DNA from: Dipetalonema caudispina
Taxonomy: Eukaryota; Nematoda; Chromadorea; Rhabditida; Onchocercidae
Assembly (NCBI GenBank): GCA_013365325.1
Contig: JABVXV010000038.1
Coordinates: forward strand, 62,001 to 126,000
Reading direction: 5' to 3'
Length of the DNA: 64,000 bases
Below are positions 1 to 12,500 of the stretch, one piece after another. The notes under the pieces were generated by a model. It was not told the origin of the DNA. It did no database searches and worked only from the letters and a program-made list of their open reading frames with translations. The translations under genes and the position numbers were made by a program. The stretch's first letter is position 1; every line of letters starts with the position of its first letter.

Positions 1-3000
1 CAGTCAGCATTCCAGACTTCGAAAAGGTTTGTTTCTAAATTATTGTTTGCTTTTCAAAATATCCCATTTGTAATATCAGAATTATTACTTCTATTTTTTT
101 CAACAAAAACACAAGCGTTCGAAATAGGGAATGAAATTTTTGGGTACACAAGCTTACATTAATACTGTCTTTTTTTTACATTGAAAAAAATAATTGTTCG
201 ATTCGTGTATGCAGTGGGGCAACATTTTTATATACTGAGACAATTATGTCATCAGTGATTTTAACGTTCACTTTTAGAGTAAGCACATGGGTTGTATGAA
301 AGAGATTCAGACCTAGTTTTCGCATCACTTTATTATTCTATTGCGTGAGTAGCAGACCAAATATATTTCCGTTTGCAGTCCGATGAGAGCGACGAAGAAG
401 AGAGCAGTGGTAATAAGTTTGGAAGTAATCATTCATCGACATGCATGCTAAATATTTCCATGACGCATGCGACAATTTCTGATGGTAAATCCTCTAGTTC
501 ATCACCTGTCAAGCATTCTTCTGAATCAGATGCAGATCGACAAAAAATTGGAATCCCCAAACATCATTCCACTGAATCTAATCCGCAACGCGGTGATGTT
601 TTTTGCTTCGAAATAGAGGATGAGGAAGATGAAGACACTGAAGATAGTAATGAGATAGCCCCTCAAGCAAAACGCGCAAGACCGGAAGAGGAATGTACTA
701 GTTCTCAAGGTGAGACGTTGTTGTTATGGATAGGTTCGAAGTTTTCACTACTAAAGTAGTTTGTGATGCACTGATATATGAATTTCCAAAATAAAGTAAA
801 GTGTCTTGCCGATCTTATTCTGCAGCCACGACAGCTTAGACCTAATTATAATAATTAAGAGAATGACAATTTTTTTTTTCACTGATCGAAATTTTTAAAT
901 CTATAAACCAATATATTATAGAAAAAGTGCCTGTTATTTCAGAAAGAATAAGAAGTTCTGGAAAAGGATATACTCTGGGTATTAAAGCGACGTATAAACA
1001 CAGGTGGATGTTGGATGACGATGATGATACTGACGATGTTGAGTTGCATTCGAAACATTCAGATACTGGTTTAATAACTTCTAAAGCAGAAGTATTATTT
1101 GTTTTCGTAATTTAGTTGTAATGCTTCGTAGGTTACGAAGCTGTTGCTACTCAGATTCCCGTTTTAGGAAATTCTTATTGGCTGGAACAAATTATTGTAA
1201 GCAAAGAATTTTTCGTTTGTTGCTTAAACATTTTAATGCTTAAATTACTGAATTATCAGGACGATGGTTCGGTTACTCAAGCAAGTGTAAACAGCACTGG
1301 TCCGTCAGGTAATAGGAAAGGCGATCGGGCACATGTTTGGATTCGAGATGTTAAGGAAGCACATGAATGCTTAAAGTCTGGTGAACAGGATGATTTCAGT
1401 GACGATGTGAAATATATTTTGAGTACCCTTTTGGATCCTTCATCATCGAACAATCTGAAATGTTTAAGGTAATGAAATTTTGCATGTTTTTTTGGTATGG
1501 TTAATGTCTTTTCCGTACTTCCAGACTGATTAGTGTATGAAAGAAGTTTCACATCATTAACAGCCTAAAAAGATTCATCACCTTCGATTTGTCGTTTGTA
1601 TTCCTTTTTCCACAATTTAGCGTCATATCACTAGCGAAGAAGTGTGTTTCGAGCGAATTCCGGCGATTTTTCCGATCTAACAATTTGATCAGTCAGACAC
1701 TGAAAGCAATTCCGGACTCGCCAAAATCACCAGTAATTTAGTTACCAGTCTCATATTTTCAATAAATTTAGCATTTTAAACATTAAGATTTAGAAGAAAT
1801 TGTTTCAGTGGAACATATAATGCACTTGTGAGGCAGCATGCGGTTTTCATTCAATTGAATGATCACATTTCAGAGTTTGGCACTTTGTGTCTCAGTGGTT
1901 GTTTATTTGTTGTCTCGCGACACCACTTCTGTATTCGTTGATGCATCTGCGCTCCGTTTGTTCAGTCAACTGTTAAAATTAGAACATCCAAATCCGAATG
2001 AAGAGTGCGTGAGATATTCGAAAATGGTGGGTATTTAATTGTTGCTAACTTAGCTAATTACTGCATAGACGGGATGTTGTTTTCTTTAGATGGTCTAATG
2101 ACCTGGCCTCCTTTCTAGTCTGAGTGTTTTAAATCCCTTTATGCTGCGATCCTCACATCTTTTTTTGACGCGTAAATGAGAATTTCAGGCGATGGATGTA
2201 TTGAAAGATTGGTTGGAAAAATCGTTTGCAAATACAGAATCAAAGAAAGTTCAGTTTGATATTACGGAAAAAACTCTTTCGGTAAGATTATTCAGTTACT
2301 TATTGCTTACTCTGAATGGAACTATAAAAACTTGTCATGTGGAACATACTGTAATATTATTTCAGCCGTCATTTCTCATTTTGGAATCACTTGTTTACAT
2401 ATGTGCACGTAAACATCGTGAACAGTCATTGCAAAGTGAACTGTTGAACGTGGGAATACTTCAGTGGATCGTTTCTAAAAGTATTGCTACTAATTAGTTT
2501 ATTTCGCACTTACTGCTTCTTGCAGTTACACATATTTAAATATCATTAAAATCCTTATGGTTTGTAAAGTACGAGACTTCTAGCTTCTCTTCCAGAAAAG
2601 TATCAGGATAATTTTTGGAGGATTCTGACATTTTTTAATCTGCATTCTTCATTTTTTCTGTTATTGTAGTGGACAAAACAGTATTACGCTTGTTACACGA
2701 GAAGATATCAGATGAGGATATGCTTCTCTGCTTGAAAGTCCTCGAACGATGCTTCAGAGTGCTTGAATCAGTGCGTTTTGTTTTTATGAATTTACAAAAT
2801 ACGTGTAGTGCCTTGGGTTTCGTGTTGATTTTTGCGTTTGGTGATGTATGGCAGTAATGTATTGAAAAGTGGAATGATTTTTTTGTTTTTTCAACAGTTT
2901 GCTGAATGTGGATTAACGTATCTGTTTTGAAGGCAACAGTCTGCAATGAAAAGAACGGAGCATATTTGATTAGCCATCGAGGGAGCGCCCTCATCCAATC

Positions 3001-4939
3001 ATGCGGAAGGTATTTATGAAATCAAAATGTTTTTAAAGGATGCTATCAAAAATTTTTTGAAATGGAATGAAAACAAGTGCATTGGTGTTTAAATTATATA
3101 AGGAGCTATCCATCTAGTTTTGGACGTGGACATCGTAATTCTGTTCTCTTCGCCCTAGTATGATACAAAACGTATAAGAACCGAAATTACGAAAAAAAGT
3201 TTTGGGTATAGTGTCACCAGAAAAAGTGATGGTGTTATGGTATAATTCCATTTTCCGTAACCGTCTCACAGATTCAGTTGCATATATTTTTCATGAAGAT
3301 TCACCGCATAAAGTAAAATTTTCTAGGCTCATGTCTTTGTTGTTTCGGACAGTTGAACGACTTGGTGACGATACTAGTGAATTAAAGGAGCAAAATATCA
3401 CATGTCTGAATCGGATGGTTGGATTATTGATGAGTTTATCATATGAGAATGGTATGTTGATTGCTGTTGTTTTTTTCCTGTTTAATTGTATTTTAATCGC
3501 TTTTATTCCAGTTTCTGTTTTGAAATTACTGAGTTACAGAATTATGTTGCACGAAACTCGGTCAGATGAACGATTTCCTCTCACTCTGCGTATCGTGCTT
3601 TACCTATTTGGTGCCAAAGTATGTTCGCAAGGAGAAGCAGTTTGATCTCATCGTGTTGGTTAGCCTTTTTTGTCTCTACTTTATTTTACTACCTACTTCT
3701 ATTCAGATTTATGGGAACTGAAAATCTCCACTGTTAGTTTTTTTTTTTTTTTTTTACAGTTGTGTAGTCTATTGGTCAATTTGCTTGAACGCTGTAATTT
3801 CAACAGACGTAAGCTGATTGGGCTTACAGTCCCAGTTTATGATCTCGAAAGCAAAACAGAGAGGCAAGAACCAACACTGAAGGCTCTCAGTCAGGTTATT
3901 TTTGTTAATTTCTTTTAATTTATGGATGAAGCTATAGTTGAGGTCCGTGTTTTAGCTTAATTTTCCAAACACTTTTAGGAATAAAATTTTATTGTAAGCT
4001 TTCCAGTTTGTGGAGAAAGAAGTTTGTTATAGTTGTTGTGCATTGCTTGATTTAAAAATAAGGAGATAAACATTTGTATTCAATCTTTTATGACATTGCG
4101 AACAACATTTAGCTATTTGTATACCACGAATCACTGGCTCGTTCGATCGATGAGGAATTGGATAATGATCTTGTTATTGAGGATGCTCCGGATGATGGTG
4201 TCAGTCATGAAGAAGAGACGGAAGGTCATTTTTATTCTGTAGATGATACACTTTATCATCTGGAATTCTATTTTTCTTTAATGTACTTTAAGTTATCGCT
4301 GATCATTTTAGCAATCGAGTTTTAGATGATGGTCGGTTGCATCGATTGCCAACGGAATTATCCGAGGATGAGATGGTTGAAGCTGTACAGAATGCGATGA
4401 ATAAAGCTAGCTCACATATGGAAGATTCAGTTTTGGCATCGTACTTCGCACTTTTGATTGGGTGTTTATTACTGCAAAATGAGGTTTGTTTTCTCTTCAA
4501 CCAATTTTCCTCTATTTCTTATACAAAAATTCTTTTGTTAATATTAACAATATTTTAATTAGTTTGGTTTTGCAGGAGTCAGTAAACGTAGTGAAAGCAG
4601 AAATGAAGGATGGAAAGTTGGTTGCACTAATTGAGCAACTTCAGCGCTTCCTGGAATTTATCAAATTAACGGTTTGTTTATAAATGTTTAATTCCTGTAT
4701 TTAACTAATTAAACTCTGAGAATTATCTCACTGTTATTTTTGTCCGGAATTTTACAGTCTTTGTGGAAGGATTTTATCTTTCATGTTTCAAATAATGCCA
4801 TCCCAGAGTTCTTGTTACATTATAGTTCATTATATAACTTATTGGTTGGATTATAACAGACTAACTTCAGGATGGAAAGAAAGCACACGTTCGCTTTATG
4901 GAACGCATTATTGATTTACTCGATACATTGGATAATTAG
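1..4939 (+). CDS. wapl-1: WAPL (wings apart-like) cohesin release factor, 3' part of gene
   Basis: WAPL removes cohesin from chromatin together with PDS5. The window starts inside the gene. Exons read at 1-26, 379-709, 943 to about 1068, 1132-1196, 1260-1468, 1621-1732, 1874-2026, 2189-2281, 2366-2480, 2670-2770, 2933-3009, about 3118/3212-3451, 3540-3658, 3760-3894, 4113-4224, 4326-4483, 4576-4671 and 4871-4939 (stop TAG). The first exons encode an acidic Ser/Asp/Glu-rich linker. From 1260 the helical WAPL domain begins, with VKEAHECLKSGEQDDFSDDV. Further family blocks are VPKYVRKEKQFDL, LVNLLERCNFNRR and SHMEDSVLASYFALLIGC. The very C-terminus ends in a conserved helix at RFMERIIDLLDTLDN. 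Phases agree from 1132 to 3009 and from 3540 to the stop. The start of the exon near 3.2 kb and the donor near 1.07 kb are unsettled. Family identity is firm; the N-terminus lies outside the window. Confidence 0.9.
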
Positions 4940-6840
4940 TTTATTATTTGTTAGTCCGTTTAATGAAAGGTTTTGCAAGTGAGTTATTGCTTATGACCAT
5001 TTGAATTGTCTTTCACATGTATCGGTTATTTCCATCCAGATTCGGATCCTGACTATCTTTTCAAATATCATGAAATATAGCTTGGAAATATATCTTTGAA
5101 TGGGATATTGATTAGACACTTAACATCTTTTTTTTTGTTTTTGATGCAAGAGATTTGGTAAAGTAAATGGTGTTACAGTCACGAAGAATCAAACCAATGA
5201 TGAGACTTGTCTTTGAAATACCGCAGCCGCTTTTTAAAAGTTAATCATCTCTCATCAGCTTTGTCTACTGCCTTCCGGTATGATTTTGGGATCCAAGCTT
5301 CACCTTACATTCAGTCCATTGTGATTTGTGCTTTAAATTAGCAAAAAAAAATTTGTTATATCGGCAGGTAGCTGATTTGGCAGAAAAATTGGCCACAAAA
5401 CCCACCATCTGGATTTTTTTCATCTGTTCGAAGTTATTCCAATGTTGTCCTCAGTTCTCACATTTTTTCAGGAAAGAAACAGACCACTTTTTTTTCACAG
5501 GTAAAGTTAGAAATAGTACTTAGTGGCTTGAATGCCTTGAATTTCCTTCTAATCGAAATGTTTGGAAAATGTTCTTATAATGAGTTCAGTTGTTGTGTCT
5601 GTTCGGTGATATCTCTTTCCTGTATTTTGAAGTTATTTTACAAACAAATACGACTAGTTCGCATTTGTATCCCTTACCGTTTCACATCTGCAAAAGAAAT
5701 CTGTCTGTAATAGTTCTAATTTAATTGATTACTTCCACATATACGGTTTTTTTCCGATTTCTTTTATACCAGAAAAGACGTATTCATCAATAAAAATGCC
5801 GTGTTCATGACTATCAGCACTTGCGATACGCTTTAAAGTGACACCTCCGAGGAGCACGAAAAGGAGTACAAACGGAAAGTTTCAACTGACAGTGCATTAC
5901 TTTGAACATAGTAGTATCCGGATAAATCCCACTACTATTCCCGGAATATTTGTTTCTGCTACTATACCACTTAATCTGCCTAATTCATCATCATACGTAA
6001 CCACTACTTCAGCTTATTGATTTGCGAGCTTCACAATGTTGTCATCCCACCTCATTAAATAATATGTGCGAAACAAAATCATAGACAAAATTCTTAAAAC
6101 GCTCTACTACATTTCCAGGAGCAGGACTATAAATACACAGAAACAATTACAGTATTGATGTCATTCTATATTTGATACGAATGGCGTAACATAGGACGAT
6201 AATGTCCGTCTTTGTATTCCAGATGCAAACTACGCCACAGATAGCTCTACGCGATTTAAAAAACACAGACACACACGCACACACAGAATATAATCCAGAC
6301 CTAAAGTGTAATTTATTAAGCGTAGACACAAAATACGTCAGATTAAAATTTACAACAGTGAATGTTTTACAATGCGTCAAATGAAAGGCAATTTGATAAT
6401 AGCTCAAATATATCACATTCTGCAATGCATCAGTTTTGAGTGGCCGCAAAAAAACCCATATTTTCACGTAGGAAATTCAGAACATTAGACTGACGATGGA
6501 TTAAAGTATTGCTGATCAGTATTTAAACAGTGAAAAACAGAGAATGAAGTGTGAAAAAGTTGCGATCGTTAAACAAACAGCAAGGGGAATAACTGCAAAT
6601 GAAAGGCAAGTTTTGAGAAACATTCTTTGATAAGTGAAAACGGACTTTCGAATGTGATACTCTTTGTCAAGTTAAGCCATGAGTAAAAAAAATAAAGAGG
6701 AATTGGCAGAAACTGAATTCGTATTCTACGAGGAAATCTTCGTTAGGTGGTCCTTGATAAAACATGCAAATTTCAATTAGAAATTCCCCCAACTCACAAA
6801 AAATTCGGATCGCAAGACGTATCTATCTCATTCCCTTCTC
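4940..6840. other. Convergent intergenic region, no supported gene
   Basis: This 1.9 kb separates the 3' end of the WAPL gene (+) from the 3' end of the sulfotransferase gene (-). It holds only short open frames (for example 5838-6020 + and 6147-6467 -) without recognisable domains or paired splice sites. A short CA-rich run lies near 6270-6285. No strong polyadenylation hexamer stands out directly after the WAPL stop. It presumably contains both 3' UTRs. Confidence 0.6.
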
Positions 6841-9800
6841 TCAAGTAAAGTTAGTTTTAGAAAGTTGATTTTGGAGCCACTTTGGAATCGGCAAATCATT
6901 GCGCAACAACAGCCTATGTAGAGCAATATTGTCATCTCTAAAAATAAGATCTAGTTTCTCTCTAAGTTTCTCATCGAGTGGTTCATATCTGCGCCCTTTA
7001 CCTGTACCCAAACATTTTTTCGTCCCTGAAAAAAAGCAATCAAAATTAAAAATAAATGAGTACTTTGTTTGAAAATTTTAGTACGGTAACTTTGTTCCAG
7101 CACTATTTTAAAATTTTCTTTTCAAAATGAAAAATTCAGAAATCAACAATTAATTTGTACCGTTAATAAAAGCGCAAAAGAATCCCTTTCTGTTGTCAAA
7201 TTTAATGAGATCATTAAAGGCAAATTTTGGTGCATGAAGAGCATCAACTAAACAGGTAACAGCAGCAACTGGATCTGTACGGAGCTGTTCACCATCAACT
7301 AAATGAATTTGCGTCGATGGATAATAATCCAACCAGTGTTCCAAATGATGCGTATACCTAGAATTCACAAATCAAAATATTAAATTCACCTTTCATTCAT
7401 TTAAAAAATTAAGATGTCATAGAAGAGATCTGTCACTCTGCACAATTCCACAAATTTTCAATTTCTATCAACTCACAATTCAAAATGGAAGCTGAGAGAC
7501 AAATGAATACCTTCCAGGTGAAATACAGCGATTTCGGAGGCGTCGTAAAAGAACCGATGAAACGTTAGCATTGAGAATTTCATCTAGTTCATGTGTCATT
7601 GCTGTTGTATCATTATGTGCACGCATGTGCTGATACCAGGAATATGCACGCATTGCCGGATCCAAAAGAATAATCTAAGAAATAAATAAATAACGAAAAT
7701 GCTTCGACAAATAACATTAATTTGATTTAACCTACAAAGATTAAAAGTTGAATATTAAGGACTGATTGCTAACTATCCAAATGCAAAAGAAATGATTAAT
7801 AACTTACAACGATTTCTGCTTTTGGTAGCAAAGCAGCGGAGGTACGCGGGGCATCCGGGTTATCGAAGTAAGTTGCACTTTTCTCGAAAACAATAAGATG
7901 ATCAATTTTAGAACGAAACTGATCCATATACCTACAACAGTATTTCTTATGCTACTGAAAACCATCTGAGTAGGTGGTCGTTTACCACCAAAAAGAAATG
8001 TGTACACTTACCAATGCAATCCACGAGCATAATTTGGTCCTCCGAAAAACTGTAACTCCTCAAACGATGATGGAACTGGATCATTACTAGAAAAATTCGG
8101 ATGCAAATTAAGAAATGTGGCAAGAGCAGTTGAACCAGTTTTCTGCGGTCCCACAATAAGCATGTTTGGAAGCGGCATTTCGGAACAGTTGAAAGCTTGT
8201 GGAAGGATTTTTGCATGTCGCGGATCATCACAAGGATTCTAAAAAACTTTCAAAAGCCACTCCAAAATTTTAGTTTCTAGAAAAGGATGGATCAAAAGAA
8301 GAAATCCGAAAAGATTGCAGTACAAAACACACAAGTTCAGAATATAAAGAGAAACCTATCAAATATAAAGCAAAAACTGAAACAGACCAAATCATTGAGT
8401 TTATTTCATTTTCATATGTGGTAATATTTCTGATTTACCAGGGGTATAATTCCATAAATGTTAGTTAATTAGAAAGCATGCAAACTTACGCTCCATACAG
8501 GGACTTTTTCAACCGCATAACGCGCAAAATAAGCAGAAGCGATTCGTACAGGTTCTACCCAACGCAAATGCAAATTCGTCCAACATTTAATAAAATTTAC
8601 CACTCGCTCAAAAGAGAAAATGCCGAGACGATCGTTCGCGTAGTTTTGCTGATGTGTCATGAAGATCGAAAACTGAAATTTTGGATCTTATTTCTGTGAC
8701 TCTTTCATGTCTTCCTAGAATTACTGGTCAGAAACATGTTTCGTATTTATAAGAAATTACTAACCAAAAAACAAGAATTTTAGTTCAAGCAACTAGTAAG
8801 GAACCTTTAGCGAGGAATAACAATAAAACATCAATACTAATACCCACCGGATTAATTACTATAGTGAAGAACAGATCACCACCTTCAATGTTACTCAATA
8901 ATTTCGTGAAACCATCAGGATACGAATGAAAGAATTGTGTATGAGTGTAGAGACCACAAGTTTGCCGCGGAAGCACCTAAACGTTATTTTTTTTATATCA
9001 AGAAGCAGAAACCAATAAATAAGTTAAGGTCAGAGTTGTAATTTCTTTCAGAACTTTTAAATTATACCTTAAACAAAATAAGCGGTGAATGTAGAAACAT
9101 TTGCAACCTGTTCATGAAATGAATATCAAATTCATGAATGAAGAGATAATTTATGATTCAGCGACTATTGTGCAGTAATTAATCTTCTTGGAGTCGAAAA
9201 ATCAGTTACCGAAATATTTCTGTGTATAAAGCCCCGGCGTGCTGATGCAGGTCGAAAATGCGGATACTCCTCTGTTGATGTTACTGTAATATTCCAGATT
9301 AACTGCCACGAATTATACAAAGCTTCATGAACGGGATAAACACCAGCATGTTGTGGTGATACAGCATAACCCGAATTGACATGTAAACCCATACCCTAAA
9401 AAATTGAATTCGCGACATTAACGAAGAATGGGACTTCATAAACGTTTTTCGAAATATTTAAGAATTCCCCAAGATGTTCAACAAATTTACCAAGAAACCA
9501 GCAAGTACTTCAGGAAGTTTAAAAAATGAATTTCTAAATCAAAGAGCAAACCTGTGCAAAAAGTTTATTTTGAGTCATGATGGCTTCCAAATATGTTTGA
9601 TTATGTTCGTGTGCATGATTGTGTTTCCACATATGTGGAAACCAAAAGAAATGTTTGCCAATTTCTGAAAAGAATTATATGCGTTACATTACATTTCAAA
9701 CTTGAATGATTTTAAAGTTGAAGTCTTAAAATTATACCAATTAGCCTTTCGTCACCCTCGTCCTCAAGGGAGTCACCATTTCGAAAATAATAACCAGAAA

Positions 9801-11403
9801 AACCCAAGGAATAAGTGAAATTTGTAATATCTCGACGCAAACGATATTGTGATTGCAACAAGGCATCCACATCCGCTTTTGTCATGCGCGTTCCACTTGT
9901 ACCAACAAATATGTCGTCGACGTCAATTTGAATATATCGTTCTAAGTCATCGTACATAAAAGATTCTCGCATATACCTACAGAAAAAATGCTGGAAAAAA
10001 CGCGTGCAAAAAATATGATTCTATCCCATGCGTATAAGGCTCTGAATTTCAATGCCAAATTGCGAATTAAGTTAGAAAAGAAAATCTAAACCTTAAAGAA
10101 TCAAGAAAAGCTAGTTTATTGATCCAATGGGTGAAATTATGTCCAAACAAAATCCTTTCAATGCCATCTTCTGACCCATCATCTAATATCACACTGGCAC
10201 GTTCTTCCCCAAAAATATCATCAACCAGTACAATACCTTCGTAGCCTGAAAAAAATGATACGATTTCTTCTCATCTCATGAAACAAAATTCGCTGCAAAT
10301 CTTTTCTCTCAAAATTAAATTTATAGTTCAATCTCAGACTTCTGAAATATTTCGAAACATAAATTCGGGTTTTTATAATATTTACCGTTGGCGACGTCAA
10401 ATAATATCCAGTCATCTTTATCCGGTTCTGGTGCTTGTAATACAGCACCAGGCTTACCAATAAAATTAACACGCGATCGTTCATTGAAGCGAAGATTTGT
10501 AGCACGTTGTTGAGTATGTATTGTCAACTGTGAACCTTTCACTTTTGCATTAATATAGCTGTTGGGTCGATTACCAATAAACGAAATTATACCGACGCCA
10601 TATTCACGACAATATTTATCGAGAAGTTGCCGATTCCATGTTAGTAAATTTAAATACTTGTAATAATTCTCGATAATAATAATTGAGAAACGTCCACGTT
10701 TTGCGGTCGTTAGAAGTGGGAGATTTTTTGTAAGCGTTTCAACTTTACGAGGTATCTTCAGTGCATCTAATATATTAATTATTTGTTTCCCAAGTTTCGA
10801 ATATAACGTTTCTACAAATACTAACACCTTTCCATCCGTTAGAAAATTTGTCTTATTTCTTATGAATCCATGATGCTTATGGATTGTAACCGTTTTATTT
10901 GGCAACGGACAATGGTATGACGGTATATGTTGTGCCGGATATCTGCAAAAATAATACCAATAAAATGCAGTAAACATTCAACATTTTTAATTACATATAC
11001 AAACAAACACACAGACACAGATATTCCTATACAAAAGTTACAATTAATTGCATATATATGTGTAAAGTTTTTATTCAATTCAAGCACTAAATTTTTTTTT
11101 AAAAAAAAAAAGGAAATAACGAAGTGATCGTTTTAAAGAATGGTTAATTTAAACATAATTAATCATCACCAAGTAGTTGAAAAATTCCCAGCACTTTAAT
11201 TTCCCCCAAAATTATCAGAAATGATTGGATTGTAATTATGAATTTTCCAGTAATATTAATATAAGAATAAAATTCAAAAACCTGTAATGTCGTTTCTCAG
11301 TGATATCAACAAGATGAGTGAAAAGAAAGATGAATGATAAGCAAGTGATTATTATCGTTAGTTTAAGCCAAAAAATAATTCGCCGAGTTGGCAATGTCAA
11401 CAT
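6841..11403 (-). CDS. hst-1: Heparan sulfate N-deacetylase/N-sulfotransferase (NDST)
   Basis: Bifunctional Golgi enzyme. It removes acetyl groups from GlcNAc in heparan and transfers sulfate from PAPS to the free amine, the first modification step of heparan sulfate. Thirteen exons, in transcript order: 11282-11403, 10386-10942, 10092-10245, 9738-9976, 9552-9664, 9210-9395, 8848-8976, 8490-8672, 8012-8238, 7808-7931, 7511-7674, 7161-7357, 6841-7025. All phases agree and give 859 residues, close to the size of animal NDSTs. Residues 13-31 form a signal anchor (type II topology). The deacetylase part contains [15 protein letters not shown] near residue 295 and later [20 protein letters not shown] and [13 protein letters not shown]. 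The sulfotransferase part has the PAPS 5'-phosphosulfate loop [10 protein letters not shown] near residues 591-600, [12 protein letters not shown], and the cysteine-containing [20 protein letters not shown] segment before the C-terminal WLQNQL. No breaks seen; it appears to be a single intact gene. The ATG at 11403 is chosen because it directly precedes the membrane anchor. Confidence 0.95.
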
Positions 11404-12500
11404 TTCCCAAATTTACCTTTCCTCAACCCATGTCAACCGATATATGTTGCAGGTGAGATTTATAAGTATCACCTGAAATGTATAAGACAATAAGATTGAT
11501 AAGACACAAATCAAAAAGGAATTTGACATTTTTCATAAAAATAAATCGATAGAAAAAGACTTACTAAATGGTACCATATAATTCAGGTCTTATTACGTTC
11601 CCTGCAACGTTCAACAACTTGCCCGTGCCGTGAATTCTTATCGTTATTATTTGTGCGTTAATTACGTCATGAAAGTTGTTAAGATTGAATAGTCCTGAAA
11701 TTTTCCGAATGATCCGATTGCTTCCTTCATTTGTTTGGGTAGTTATTGATTTAAAATAGGAATAAATATCATTGTTTATTGTTCCAAAAAAATTCGACAA
11801 TTTTTGGAAAATTTCCGGAAATCCATTTTTGTAAACTCCATTGAGAATATTAATGATGTAATAAAATTTGTTAGTAAGATTTATGCAATATTTTAAACTT
11901 GAAGAAGAATTCTGATATCACGGATTTGATAAGTAATGATTGAAGTAATTGTGTTTTATACTCTCATCATAATGTGATACGTATATTATCAAAATTTTCT
12001 TTCTTTCTCCCATATTTAATTGTGCGATCTACAAATAAGATGGATCTTTAAATAATCTCCGTCATTTGTTATCATATTTTTCATTCTATTATTTGACCCA
12101 TCTAATAAACACTAGTTGTTCTTTTTAGTCATTTACGAGATAAATAAATACTATTATAGTTTCCTTAATTACATCAATTTGATTTCAAGTTTGTTATTAC
12201 AGCACATTGCTATTTGGTAGTATCGGATGAGCTAAACAAAATGTCATTTGATTTAATTTGCTTAAATTAAGTAGTAAGTTTTGTCGCTCGTATTTAATTT
12301 GTTGGAAGTGTCATTGTTATTCAGTAAAGGTATATTTCAACGCTTCTTCGTACCCTTTGTCTTTGTTTTTAGCTAAATTACTTTTCTTTTTCTACAGGAA
12401 TTTCACATCTCACTTTAGCTAAAGATGACAATGTAGAAATGATCAATTCAGCTTGTACAATATTGTTTGCATTGAACAGCCTACGTTATCAATATATGTC
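11404..12500. promoter_or_regulatory. Divergent intergenic region between the NDST and TMEM185-like genes
   Basis: About 1.1 kb of AT-rich DNA between two divergently transcribed genes, so it should hold both promoters. An open frame at 11564-11800 (-) has no recognisable domain and no convincing splice link to the NDST start. No canonical TATA or bidirectional motif could be assigned by eye. Confidence 0.5.

Noticed and set aside
11564..11800. Minus-strand open frame upstream of NDST as a 5' coding exon
   Set aside because: The NDST anchor already begins at ATG 11403 after which all exons are in phase; no acceptor links this frame to it.
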